From NCBI GenBank assembly GCA_046154965.1, contig JBJXDY010000035.1, forward strand, positions 28,471 through 92,470: a stretch of 64,000 nucleotides of DNA, read 5' to 3'. This stretch comes from DATKFM01 sp046154965. Its GTDB lineage: Bacteria; Pseudomonadota; Alphaproteobacteria; Dongiales; Dongiaceae. A program made the position numbers and the translations under genes. The notes below the pieces were generated by a model. It searched no databases and was not told the DNA's origin. It worked only from the letters and a program-made list of their open reading frames with translations. Every line of letters begins with the position of its first letter. The first letter of the stretch is position 1. Positions 1-10,200 of the stretch are shown here, piece by piece.

Positions 1-312
1 CTCGCCCAACTCGGCCTGCGCCTTGGGATATTCCTGCTCGGCGGCTTTGGTGAGCCAGAACATCGCCTTGGCCTGATTTGCCGCGGTGCCCTTGCCGTTC
101 ATATACATCCAGCCGATGCGGTATTGGCTGCGCCGGTGGCCGCGCTGCGCTTCCGGCAGCAATTCGGTGAAGGCCTTCGCGTAATCCTTGGCATCGAAGG
201 CATCGTCGCCCGCCTGCTTATCGGCGGCGGCGGGGTGCGCGGCGAACAATGCCAAGGCAGCCCAAATGACCGCCAGCACCGCCAAGCGTCCTAAGGCCGC
301 AAAGCATGACAT
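1..312 (-). CDS. Sel1-repeat (TPR-like) secreted protein, 3' end cut off by window
   Basis: This is the first 104 codons of a minus-strand gene that runs off the left edge. The product begins with a hydrophobic leader (about residues 5-30, ending in AHPAAAD), so it is probably exported. After it come two helical repeat units with the Sel1/TPR-like pattern, seen as RSQYRIGWMYMNGKGTAANQAKAMFWLTKAAE written in the usual A..LG.MY..G.G......A..W..KAA spacing. Sel1 proteins act as protein-protein scaffolds, often in envelope or signalling roles; the partner is not visible here. I chose the ATG at 312, which has GGAAG about nine bases upstream; an in-frame ATG at 327 would add five residues. It lies 226 bases downstream of the PgsB-like gene on the same strand, so co-transcription is possible but unproven. 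Confidence 0.75.
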   Translation of the reverse strand, partial: MSCFAALGRLAVLAVIWAALALFAAHPAAADKQAGDDAFDAKDYAKAFTELLPEAQRGHRRSQYRIGWMYMNGKGTAANQAKAMFWLTKAAEQEYPKAQAELGE

Positions 313-538
313 CGGAGCATCTTCCATCCCTTTTCGGCGGTCTTGTTCGGCTGCGCCGCCATTTCGATCGACAGTCTAGCATGGACGCTGCCGCGGCGGC
401 ATGCCGTTCCGTGCGGTGGCGCAGCGCAGAAGCCGCGGCGCGGTCTGAGTTTCACGAATGAAACACGGGCGTCGCCCTGGGACGGGAGCGCAGCAGGTTA
501 ACCATTCCGCAGTGTCGGGATTTCGGAGAACCGGCGGC

Positions 539-3500
539 CTACTTTATCGCCGCCCCGCCATTGCCGGCCCGGCGGCCGGCAAGGAACCCGCGGCCACGAT
601 CCAGCAAGCGCTGCAGATCCTTGGCCAGCCAGCCGCCCTTCTGCCGCTTCGTCAGCTCCTGCAGCTCGACGACGGCACGGTCGAGGCTGATCTGCTGACG
701 CACCATGTCGCGGTAGATACGGTTGGCCTTGCGGCGCCGGCGCACCGCATCGCCGGAATCCTCGAAGGCCTCCAGCAGGGATAGAAGGCGGGATCCCAAA
801 CTGCCGGCCTTGACGGCATTGGACGAGGCGGCGGTGGATTTGATTTCGGCCAGGCGTTTCTCGAGATTGGCTTCGACGACGCCGAGCAGCGGCAGAACGC
901 CCGCCGCCTGAACGGCCGGCGAGCCCTGCGCCTTTTCCAGGGCATCGCGCACCAGTTCTTCGGTCAACCAGCCATGCTCCTTGAAAGAAGCGAGATCGGC
1001 CGCCGCACGGCTGAGGGTCAGCGGATCATTGGCGGACAGGTTCATGCAATGGCCGTAGCAGGCCTGCCAAGCCTGCCAGCGGTAGACGAAATCCAGCCCA
1101 GTTCCTTTGATGTTCTGGATTCCCATGACGCGATTGAGATAGCCCGGCGGCGTCTCCTCGCAAATTCGCTCGACAATCTGATCGCCCGACGCGAAGAAGT
1201 CGTGGATCACCACGAACTTCCGCTGAAACCATTTGGAGATGACCTGTTTCAGTTCGCCGTTGATGCGCTCCCGGTCCGCGCCGACCAGCAGCGCGGCGAG
1301 CTTGCGCATATCGTCGCGCTGCTCGCGCAGTTCCGTGAGATAGGCAACGATGCGATCGGCATCGCGCACGCTGTGCCCCGCCAGGGCCTTGCCCAGGGCC
1401 TCGGGTGTTTCAATCAGCCCGATCAGCTCATCCGCCGGCAGGTTCTTGGGCTGGCCGGTCAGCATGGCGCGCAAGCGGCCGCGCAACTGCGCGTCGTCGA
1501 AGGTCAAGCGGAAGCGCCGCGCCAGGGACTGCAGCACCTCCTGCGGCGGCGGCGGCGCGCCGGCCGTCTCCGGCCACAGGGTGAGCTGGGGCGCCACCTC
1601 ATCCCAGGCTTCCTTGATGAAGCCCTGCAGCCCTTCCAGATTGGAGCCGATCAGGAAATGCCGGTCGGCGGAGAGGTCGTTGACGAGAACACCGGCGAAC
1701 ACCCGCGAGCGCGCGACACGGTCGGCGCGATTGTTGACGACGGTGGTCAGCCAGACGCCGGGTTCGCTCACCGGATCCTGCTTGTCGAAACCCATGCGCA
1801 CCCAGTTGCTGATGCAGCCGAAACGCTCGTTCGCCGACATGCCGTTGACGAACTCCAGCCGCCGCGTGCGCATCCGCGCCACCGGATAGGCCTTGAGCAC
1901 GCCGAGGTCGGGCACGACGCGATCGGCCATTTCCTTCAACGCAAAATCGCTGCTGATGCCGAGTTCGGCGGCCATCGCCGACACCAGCGCAATGTTGTAG
2001 GGGTGCTCCTCATAAGGAAAGCGCTTGAGCACGTCGTCGGTCAGCAATCCGGCTTCCAGCCAGGTGACGTTGATCAGCCGGGAATCGAGCTTCTTGGCGC
2101 CATCAACCAGGATCGGCAGCATCTGTTCTTCGCTGGTGATCACGGTCGCCCGCCGCGGGATGAAGTTCACCATCACATCGGGGATATCCCGTCCCGCCGG
2201 CCCCTGGATGTCCTCATGGTCGGGATAGGTGTTGGTGATGGTGGCAATGTCGTCGCGCATCCAATGGCGCTGCAGCAGATTCACGTAACTGGGATTGAGC
2301 GCCATGCATTCCCAGAGAAAGACATCGCAACCCAGGTTCTCGCCGAGCACGGTTACATTGTACTGTTCCCAGATCGTCGCCTTATCATAGGGACGGAACA
2401 GAAACATCTCGCGCAAGCGGCCGAACGGCGGCGAATAGAGGAACATGGCCTCGCAGCCCGTAGTCTTCGACACCAGGCTGTGGCCGAAGCCGTTCATGAT
2501 CGCGGCCTTGAGCCGCTCGGTGCCGGACTTGCCGCGGGTTCCCCAGCCGCCGAGCACCAGCGGGATGCGCTTGCGGGCCCATTTCAGCCGCTGATAGACG
2601 AAGATGTGCCGGCCGAAAAACAGGGTGACGCAGCCGACCAGGAAGATCACCAGATCCTTCAGTGTATTCTGATAGACCGAGAACAGATAGCTTTGGAACC
2701 GCTCGAGCAAATCGGGGTCGAATATGGGTACGGCAACGGCCGGAAAGAACCGCGCGACCGCGGGATCGAGATTGCGGCCGCCAGGCGCAGCGGCCGCCGC
2801 GCCATGGCCGCGTATGCGCACGGTTATGCCCAACGCCGCCAGCGCCTTGATGTAGCCTGACGGCGCGAGGCCGCTGCTGGCCGTCCAGTTACGCAACTGC
2901 GCATACTGGGCGAAGCGCCATGTCAGTGTGAGCCTGGCCCTGAGCCGGCCGAAGAAGCTCTTCGGCGGCAGGATTTCGGTGACACCCTCGCTGGTGAAGA
3001 TGCTGACCGGCGATCCGCCGTCGACAGCCGACAGCGCCTGGTCGACCAGCGGCACATAGGGCCGCCAACTGGATTCGTCGCCTATCAGCAATGGTTCGCC
3101 CGGCACCTTCGTCTGTGCGAGCTCGGCGAGGATTCCCGAAGGGGCGACAAAGTTGCCGTAGAAGACGCGGCCGATGGTATGGCGGAAGGCCTGCCGCTTC
3201 TCGGTCGAGGGATGGCGCCACTCATGGAGCAAGCGCCAGAGCCGAAAGCGCATCCGGTCGCCGCGCGTGATTCGATAGCCGAACGGTCCCACGGAGATGT
3301 CGAACCCGAAATCATCCTGGGCCAGCACGGCGAAGACGCGGCCGATGAGATCGGGATCAAGATCGCGCAGGACAGACCGGGGCACGCGCTTGGCGCCGCC
3401 GCGGCGGGTTGCGGCAATGCGGGGCGCCAGGGCCTGATGCAATTCCCAGGCAGCCGGCTCGCCGCGGCACCATAGCCGCTCCCTTGCATTGGCCGCCCAG

Positions 3501-4777
3501 CGGCGCACGGAAAGGGACGACGCGGAGACGTGCAATTCCGAGATCGCCGTCAGCAGCCGCCCTCGCCAGAGCCGGCCGCTGGCATCACCGGCGGCCATCA
3601 AGCGCTCATGGCCGTCGCAGGAAGCCTTAAGGGCGGTACGCAGGACAAAGGCATCCTTCTCCTCGCCAATCACACCGGCCAGCACATCGGCGATGCCCTG
3701 GAAATCTGCGCCGCCGGCTAGAAACTTCAGCATCCCCAGCAGGGCCGCGGCGCGTACTTGCCGGGCCGGATCCCGGCGGGCCAATGCTTCCAGGATTGGC
3801 AGGCCGGACCCGGATTCGAGCCGGAAAGCCGCAGATGCCACGGCTTGCCGCACATGGGCGCTGGGATCGGCGGCGGCATTGATCAATTGTTTCCCCCACT
3901 CCGGATGCGCGGCGAGATGGGTGCCAACGAGTTCGATGAGGTGGTGCCGAACGAAAAAATCGTCGCCTTCGGTTGCTATCGCAAGACGGCGAGCCGCGAC
4001 GGAATCAAAGGCGGCCGGTGAGAGATCCACCAGTGCATCGAGGGCGGCGCATTGCAGCCAGACATCCTGGCGCTGATCCAGCGATGCGCGATAGATCGTC
4101 TGCAGTGTGTCTTCGGCGATGACCGCTTCGCGCTGCCCCGCAGGCAATGCTCGAAGCGCCGTCGTCAGGGCGCGAAAGGCCGCGACGACGACTCGCATAT
4201 CGCCGTCATAGGCGATAAAGCGTTTGAGAAGTTCCTCCAGGTCGAGCCGCGCCCAGTACTCCTTCACAGTGGCGGTATCGAGCCGCGACTGCGACAGGCC
4301 GGCCGCCGCCACGGCGCCGAGGCGGTCCAGTTCGAACGCCAAGCGTTGTTCCGTGCTGCCGATACGGTGGCGATAGCGGTCGACGATTGCGTCGAAATCG
4401 AACCAGCGCCGCAAGGCGCGGCGGTCGCTGCGGTACCGCCGCCCGGCTGAACCCATGCCGCGGGCGAATTCCAGGATGAACGCATCGCGGTCGCGCCCCG
4501 TGCGCGCCCAGACCTGCCGGCGGGAGAAATCGGTGAACAGCGCCCGCAGATCGAAAATCGCCTGCAGATCCTCGGATACCCGGTGGCGGAGGAAGGCGAC
4601 CAGCAGCATCGCCGTTTCGATCGGCGCCGCCGCGCGGCCCGGCGCCGGATCGCCCTGTGCCGCCGGCCAGGCCAGATAGGCGCGCGCGAGATCATCAAGA
4701 CCATGCGCCTCCATCCGGCGCTGCAGCGTCGACAGGCCATGCTCCAGGAATTGGCGGCACTGGGGATCGAGCTTCAT
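539..4777 (-). CDS. giant PgsB/CapB-like Mur-ligase (poly-gamma-glutamate synthase-like), 1412 aa
   Basis: The core (about residues 700-1090) matches PgsB/CapB, the ATP-dependent amide ligase of poly-gamma-glutamate synthesis. A membrane segment (about 704-725) precedes a P-loop, G746-T-R-G-K-S751. It is followed by SKTTG, WECMALNP, the TNTYPDHEDIQGP box and NNRADR, in the same order as in PgsB. Normal PgsB is about 390-440 residues. Here about 700 residues are added in front, including HEAT-like helical repeats near 290-350 (HVRQAVASAAFRL, RQVRAAALLGML). Another 320 residues are added behind, with an unrecognised conserved-looking stretch (EETPPGYLNRVMGIQNIKG). The gene is the last of a five-gene operon; its ATG overlaps the stop of the preceding gene by four bases (ATGA). 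The ligase fold is clear; the polymer made is inferred, and an amide ligase of other specificity is possible. Confidence 0.85.
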   Translation of the reverse strand: MKLDPQCRQFLEHGLSTLQRRMEAHGLDDLARAYLAWPAAQGDPAPGRAAAPIETAMLLVAFLRHRVSEDLQAIFDLRALFTDFSRRQVWARTGRDRDAFILEFARGMGSAGRRYRSDRRALRRWFDFDAIVDRYRHRIGSTEQRLAFELDRLGAVAAAGLSQSRLDTATVKEYWARLDLEELLKRFIAYDGDMRVVVAAFRALTTALRALPAGQREAVIAEDTLQTIYRASLDQRQDVWLQCAALDALVDLSPAAFDSVAARRLAIATEGDDFFVRHHLIELVGTHLAAHPEWGKQLINAAADPSAHVRQAVASAAFRLESGSGLPILEALARRDPARQVRAAALLGMLKFLAGGADFQGIADVLAGVIGEEKDAFVLRTALKASCDGHERLMAAGDASGRLWRGRLLTAISELHVSASSLSVRRWAANARERLWCRGEPAAWELHQALAPRIAATRRGGAKRVPRSVLRDLDPDLIGRVFAVLAQDDFGFDISVGPFGYRITRGDRMRFRLWRLLHEWRHPSTEKRQAFRHTIGRVFYGNFVAPSGILAELAQTKVPGEPLLIGDESSWRPYVPLVDQALSAVDGGSPVSIFTSEGVTEILPPKSFFGRLRARLTLTWRFAQYAQLRNWTASSGLAPSGYIKALAALGITVRIRGHGAAAAAPGGRNLDPAVARFFPAVAVPIFDPDLLERFQSYLFSVYQNTLKDLVIFLVGCVTLFFGRHIFVYQRLKWARKRIPLVLGGWGTRGKSGTERLKAAIMNGFGHSLVSKTTGCEAMFLYSPPFGRLREMFLFRPYDKATIWEQYNVTVLGENLGCDVFLWECMALNPSYVNLLQRHWMRDDIATITNTYPDHEDIQGPAGRDIPDVMVNFIPRRATVITSEEQMLPILVDGAKKLDSRLINVTWLEAGLLTDDVLKRFPYEEHPYNIALVSAMAAELGISSDFALKEMADRVVPDLGVLKAYPVARMRTRRLEFVNGMSANERFGCISNWVRMGFDKQDPVSEPGVWLTTVVNNRADRVARSRVFAGVLVNDLSADRHFLIGSNLEGLQGFIKEAWDEVAPQLTLWPETAGAPPPPQEVLQSLARRFRLTFDDAQLRGRLRAMLTGQPKNLPADELIGLIETPEALGKALAGHSVRDADRIVAYLTELREQRDDMRKLAALLVGADRERINGELKQVISKWFQRKFVVIHDFFASGDQIVERICEETPPGYLNRVMGIQNIKGTGLDFVYRWQAWQACYGHCMNLSANDPLTLSRAAADLASFKEHGWLTEELVRDALEKAQGSPAVQAAGVLPLLGVVEANLEKRLAEIKSTAASSNAVKAGSLGSRLLSLLEAFEDSGDAVRRRRKANRIYRDMVRQQISLDRAVVELQELTKRQKGGWLAKDLQRLLDRGRGFLAGRRAGNGGAAIK

Positions 4778-5658
4778 GCCGGCGCGCTCCCCAGCAGGCA
4801 GGCGGCGAACCGGCCGCTGAGCACGGGATCGCTGCGCAGGCGGCCGCGGAGGCTCAGGCTCAGCTCCAGATGCAGGAACCGGCCGCCGGCCTCCCGGATG
4901 ATTCTGCCGGTGGCGTTGCGCGTCGCACCAAGCTCCCGAGTCTCGTCGGGATAGAGAAGCACGCGGCCCGGCAGGAGACGATCGAAGCAGCGGCGATAAG
5001 CCACCGTCTGCGGACCGGGTGCCCGCGTGCCCTCGCTGACGACGATGTCGGCCGCGGCGAAGGAGGCTTCGCCCCGTTTCTCCGAATCGAAGCCATGAAT
5101 CTGCACCACGGTTCCGCCAGGATGCTCGGACATGAAGGCGGTACCAAAGGCAATCAGCGCCGAATCGGCGCGGCGCGCCAAATCGCCGAAATCGCCATGC
5201 TGATCGACTGACCAGCGGGACAGGCTGTTGAAGCCCGCCCCAGCGAACGGATGGCGCAGGAAAAGCTGGCGTGCGATGTCGCCGGTGAAAAGATCGTCGG
5301 TGCTGTGCGGGGCCTCAAGAAGTACGCCAGCATGGGTTCTGGCGCGCAGCATGTATCGGCCTTTCCCCTCCACGCGATCGCTGCGCTCGGCCAGCACCAA
5401 AGTATGGCCGGAACCCGTATCCACCGTGGTGGCATCAAAACCGAGGTCCCGCCATGCCGCGACATCGAAGCCGGAATTGTCACCGCGCCAGGCCTTACGG
5501 AACAAACCAATGAGAAGCTGGCGCGATTCCGGCGGCACCGGCCGGAAGAGCGGTTCTTCAATCCGGCGCATGCGCCAGTCCCCGAGGGGACCTGAGCAAA
5601 AGCCGAGCGAGAGGGCGGCAGCGCACATGATCGCGATCCAATGTCCCCTATTGCGCAT
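4774..5658 (-). CDS. secreted protein, possible zinc-dependent polymer hydrolase (PGA-hydrolase-like)
   Basis: 294 residues with an N-terminal hydrophobic signal (about 7-22, ending near GFCSGPLG; the Cys could be lipidated, although the lipobox is poor). No family is certain. The motifs APHSTDD, VVQIHGF, DIVVSEGTR and GGRFLHLELSLSLR occur in the same order and spacing as the metal and catalytic motifs of phage-type poly-gamma-glutamate hydrolase and related carboxypeptidase-like amidohydrolases (HxxD/E, then HG, then xxEx). From that I infer a periplasmic zinc enzyme that could trim or release the polymer made by its neighbours. It overlaps the upstream 534-aa gene by 11 bases and the downstream PgsB-like gene by four, so translation is probably coupled. 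It sits where a third Pgs component would be expected, but it does not resemble PgsA. Confidence 0.55.
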   Translation of the reverse strand: MRNRGHWIAIMCAAALSLGFCSGPLGDWRMRRIEEPLFRPVPPESRQLLIGLFRKAWRGDNSGFDVAAWRDLGFDATTVDTGSGHTLVLAERSDRVEGKGRYMLRARTHAGVLLEAPHSTDDLFTGDIARQLFLRHPFAGAGFNSLSRWSVDQHGDFGDLARRADSALIAFGTAFMSEHPGGTVVQIHGFDSEKRGEASFAAADIVVSEGTRAPGPQTVAYRRCFDRLLPGRVLLYPDETRELGATRNATGRIIREAGGRFLHLELSLSLRGRLRSDPVLSGRFAACLLGSAPA

Positions 5659-7252
5659 CGACGGGACCGGAGCGGACGAACCGGCCGGAGCCTTGCTCGA
5701 TCAGGAGCGTGCCGCCGCCAGCGATCAGCGGCGACCAGCCCGATGGCGCCACGCCAAACCAATCTGCCGCGGGCAACTCCGCCGCCGGATCATCAGCGGC
5801 AGGGGGCAGCCGGATGAAAGCCGCGACATAGATCTCCTTTGGCGCCGAGAGAGTGACGGCGACGACACCGGGCGGAACATCCAGAAGCTCCCGTTGTGCC
5901 GACGACAACAACGCCTCTGGATCGTCGCTCGGCAGATCCGGCGCCGGCGCCGTGGCAACAGCGGTGAAACTTCCGGAACCAACGACGGCGTTTGCAGCAT
6001 CCCTGAGCTCATACACAACGGCGAAAGCGCCGGATGGGATTTCCGGGCCGCCATCGAGCCGCCGCCAGAGGTCAAGTCGCAGGGCCGCTGCCGCCTGGCC
6101 GCCGCTCAATTCATAGGTCAGGCCGCCGCCGGCGTGCAGGCGATAGGCACGGATTTCGGCCCCGACCGGCGACGCCGCCGCTCCCGGCGGCACGGGACTG
6201 CGGAGCAGCATCAAGCGCACCGGCTTGTCGCTGCTCAGACGAATGCCGCCTGAGCTGAGGAACAGGTCGCGCGCCACAAGCGAGCCGGGCACCGAAATCG
6301 CGAATGACTCGTTCGTCTGGCTATTGAAGATGTCGACCCGCAACTGCGCGGGTTGGGCATCGAGTCCGGGCTGGACGGCAGCCAGAATGGCGCGGATCGA
6401 GTAGCGGCCCGCCTCGGTCACCGGCAAATCGATGGGACGACCAGGTTCGAGCCGGGTCTCCAGAACCGGGACGGCATAGGAGATGAACGCGCCCGGCCGG
6501 TCTTCGCGGGCAAACAGATTCCGCACGCGATAATCCTGGTCCTCCACGCCCGACGGGCCCACCGGCCGCCAGCGCCGGGACAGCACGGCCGCCCGTTCTG
6601 CTCCGGTCATGAGACCCTGCGGATAGACATTTCCCTCCGCGAGGCGGCTGCGCTGGCGATCGCTCAAGCGCTGCCAGAACTGTTCGATCGAGTGTTCGGG
6701 AATGGCTTCCGGTTCGTAGACGCGGATGCCGACTTCCGAAATTTGCGGGTCGGCCCCGGCTAGGCGCACCCGCACGACCTCGGCGGCCGGCCAGTCCGCC
6801 AGGCTGAGCGGTATGAGATTGACGCCGGCGACGGCAAACCTCGAGTCGTCGACCAGGTTGACGGCGAACGGCTCGCCCGTAGCGGCATCGAGATAACGGC
6901 CGACGATGCTGCGGATATGCTGGCTCTCGCGATGTAGCAGATTGCCGTCGCTGTCGAAAATCTCGATATCCAGGGCGTAGCCGGCCGCCGGTGCGGCGTA
7001 TTGTCCTCCGGCGGCGGGCAAAAGGGCGTGGGTGCGCAGGCGGACAAGATCCGCATGACCGGACAAGCGGAACTCCAGCGGGCGGTCTGCTGCGACAACA
7101 TACGCCGTCGACGCTTGCGCATCGCCGGCGACGAGGCTTGGCTTCCGAACCGTGTCGTAGAAGGCACGAGATGCGCGCCAGATCGGCGCCCCCGCCGTCA
7201 GCAGCACGGCAAGCACAAGGATACCCAACAGGATGCGGCCGGCGATGCGCAT
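5648..7252 (-). CDS. single-pass membrane-anchored periplasmic protein, unknown function, 534 aa
   Basis: I do not recognise a family. The N-terminus has one membrane segment (about residues 5-24, RILLGILVLAVLLTAGAPIW), and the rest looks like a soluble, beta-rich periplasmic body with alternating hydrophobic and polar residues and few cysteines. Several stretches look like repeated beta-sandwich modules (ending near FRLSGHADLVRLRTHALL, LEPGRPIDLPVTEAGRYSI and TYELSGGQAAAALRLDLW), but I cannot name them. It starts three bases after the stop of the PgsC-like gene and overlaps the next gene by 11 bases, so it is an integral operon member. By position it may be the accessory or export subunit of the polymer machine, a role filled by PgsA/CapA elsewhere; there is no sequence likeness to that family. 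Confidence 0.7.
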   Translation of the reverse strand: MRIAGRILLGILVLAVLLTAGAPIWRASRAFYDTVRKPSLVAGDAQASTAYVVAADRPLEFRLSGHADLVRLRTHALLPAAGGQYAAPAAGYALDIEIFDSDGNLLHRESQHIRSIVGRYLDAATGEPFAVNLVDDSRFAVAGVNLIPLSLADWPAAEVVRVRLAGADPQISEVGIRVYEPEAIPEHSIEQFWQRLSDRQRSRLAEGNVYPQGLMTGAERAAVLSRRWRPVGPSGVEDQDYRVRNLFAREDRPGAFISYAVPVLETRLEPGRPIDLPVTEAGRYSIRAILAAVQPGLDAQPAQLRVDIFNSQTNESFAISVPGSLVARDLFLSSGGIRLSSDKPVRLMLLRSPVPPGAAASPVGAEIRAYRLHAGGGLTYELSGGQAAAALRLDLWRRLDGGPEIPSGAFAVVYELRDAANAVVGSGSFTAVATAPAPDLPSDDPEALLSSAQRELLDVPPGVVAVTLSAPKEIYVAAFIRLPPAADDPAAELPAADWFGVAPSGWSPLIAGGGTLLIEQGSGRFVRSGPVDAQ

Positions 7253-7255
7253 AAG

Positions 7256-10200
7256 CTAGGGCCCGAAGGTCAGCCAGGGCGGCGAGGCCGCAAGAGCTTG
7301 CTGCAAGGCAGCCGGGCCCGCGACCGCGGAAATCGACAGCGATGGCGAATCCGCCGGGGATAGCGATGCGACCGCCCGCAGCCGGTTATCCTCGGGGTTC
7401 GTCAGCAGGAGGTAGGACGTCCCCGACACCGGGTCCAGAATGCGGACCAGCCTGGCCGGCGCGGTGTGGGCGGCGATCTCCTGCAGCGCCAGAATGCTCC
7501 TGCTGTTGCCATAGCGCGCCATCATCGCCCGCAGCGCAGCGTCGGGCTGGAACCCGCCTTCGGTGCCATAGACGGCCGCATATTCCGCCACGGCGATATC
7601 CAGGGTCGCTATTCGCAGAGCGGCATATTGGCGATCTTCATCGGTGAGCGGACTCGGCTGCCGGTCCATGGCGCGCGCGGCCCGCCCGAGCCAAAGAACC
7701 AGGAAATCTCGGCCGCGGGTCTGCTGCAGATACTCCATCTGCGAGATCGCGCCGATATCGTGGCCGGCGACTTCGGCGCTGCCATCGGCGTAACGGACCG
7801 TCAGCCCATCGGCGCCGAGTTGATCGCTCAACCGGCGCCCGAGCATCGTCAGGCCGGCGGCGGCCCTGGCCCCGGTATCCGACGACAGGATGACATCGAA
7901 ACCGGCATTGTCAGCGCCGGGGCGGCGCATGGACCGGCACTGAACGACGGTCATTTCCGGCGCCGCCATATCGCGCAGCAGCACTTGCTGCACGACATTG
8001 AACAGGTTCCGGCTGTTGCGCGGCGCCACGATGTCAGCCACGCCATCGGCGTTTGCCTCCGGGTGGCTGCCGCCGATGAGCAGTGCCCGCGCCTGCAGCT
8101 TTACGAAAAGCGATAGCGCGAATTGAAGGGTTCCAGGCTCCCGGCCGGGGCGCGGCGCTTCGATGACATATTCGCTCGCCGGGCCGACACGAAACAGGTA
8201 GGTCCCACGGTAACCGCGCGCCAGCGAGAATTCGTTCTCCCGCAGCAGCAGGTACTCGCTGCCGTCGCCGGCATCGCGATGGCGTTCGAGGAGAAAGCCC
8301 ATGGCGGCGGCGGCATTGGCGGCGCCGGCAAGCCGCGCCAAGCCGGCTTCGCTCCAAACGCCGTCCCGCAAATCGGTCTGGATCGCAACGAGGATTTCCG
8401 ACAGCACTTCCGTATCGAGATAGAGCAGCTCCGGCAATGTCGCCGGCAGATAGCTCTCCGAGCCGCGCGCCGCATTGCGGGACACCGCCGAAACAACGCT
8501 GCGCCGGATCGATACGCCGTCGATCGGCGCCGTCACCGCGGCCGGTCCGGGCGGGTCTCCGCTCACTCCTGCCGTAACCCGGCGAATGGAACTCTCCGCC
8601 ATGTGCAGTTCAGCAAAACTGCCGGCAGCGGTATCACGCTGGAGATTAGCCTGCCGCGTCGACCCGAAAGGCGTGTCGAAATCGCCGATCAGCGACCGCA
8701 GGCTTACCAGATTGAGGTCATTGGGGATCTGGTCGAAGACCCAGAGCCGGTTCAGCGGAGCGGCCGGCGCGGCGCCGGGCTGGCCGGTCTCGGGGAACTG
8801 CATGCGTCGCAACTGCAGGACATTGCCTTGCGCCATGGCGCGGTGAAAGGCCTGGAAGAAGGTATCGCTGTTCTGCAGCACGCCGGCGGCCACACCGCCG
8901 GCCGCGGTCCACTCGGCGCCCGCGACGGCGAAATAGCGGGCGCCCAGTGACTCGAACACCCGGAAGCCAGCGGCCGCCAGTCCCTTGGATTCGACCGGCA
9001 GCGGCACTTCCACCGACAATGTTCCGGAGGCCTGAAGATCGATGACATAGAGGCCCCGCGGCGCGCCGGTACCGATATCATGCAAATAGAGGTAGCGGGC
9101 CTCCATCAGCTCGACATCATAGTCGACGCTGTGCAGCGCATTTCGCGCCGCCTGCAACAGCGACGGGCTGCGATCGCCGGCGAACCGTCGGAGAAGCTGC
9201 AGCGCCTCGGCAAACGCCACGACCTGCGCCACCGGCTGCGTCGGCCGGGATTCGGTCAGGCGAGCCCTGTAGAGCTCGATCCGGTCATGCTGGAAGACGT
9301 CGCGCAACAGCCTCGCGGCCGGCATCGCGGCCGGCATTGCCGCGGCCGGGGGCGCGCCGCCGAGGATACGGACGGACTCCGCCGAGACCATGATGGCAAA
9401 GCCGATGATGCTGGCCAGCGCGGCGCCGGTGATCGAGGTCTGCAGCGTGACCCGGGTCATGCGCGGCAGAATGTTCTTTTCATGCATCTTCATCGCCAGC
9501 AGCGTGGCGAGCAGATAGCCGAAGCCGAAATAGTCGGTCACCTTCTGCGACGGCGCAAGCCAGAGCAGCAAAAACCCCAGGGCGAGCTTGTAGGCAAAGC
9601 TGATGTTGAAGAACAGCAGCAGCTTGCGCGCGCCTTCGATGGTCGTGCGGGCGAAGACCGGCAAACGGAGTACCAGCATGCCGATGCCGTAGATGATGAC
9701 GGCTTCGGCCACGGTGGTGATGATCTTGGTCGGCTGATACCACTGCAACGCCACCAGCGCCGGTATCAGGATGCCGCTATACTCCAGGCCGTATTTCAGG
9801 TTCATGCGCGACGCCAGGAACGCCGTCGTCAGCAGGATGATGTAGGCCTTGGGGCTCGCGAGGATTGAGGTGGCGACGTCCTCGTACAGGTAGTTCAGAT
9901 TGCTGATGCGGAAATTGGTGAATTCCATCAGGCCGTAGCGGACGATCAGATGGGTCATGCCCAACGTCACGGCTAGAACCAGCAGGCCGCGGAGCAAGCC
10001 GGTTTTCCAGAACTGGTTCGCCGTAAGCGAGATGATGATCAGGCCGAAGCTGTGGAATTCGCCGGCAAAGGGAATGAACCAGCCATATCGGTGATTGAGA
10101 TACGCACCCAGCGACGGCAGCAGCCACCCATCGAAGGCGATGCGCACGACCACGCTGACCAGCACCAGGGCGAAGAACCGGTCACGGCCGAACAGCCGGC

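Noticed and set aside
974..2860. Long open frame (628 codons) on the plus strand inside the PgsB-like gene
   Set aside because: It is antisense to a gene with clear ligase motifs, has no recognisable motif itself, and long antisense frames are expected at this G+C content.
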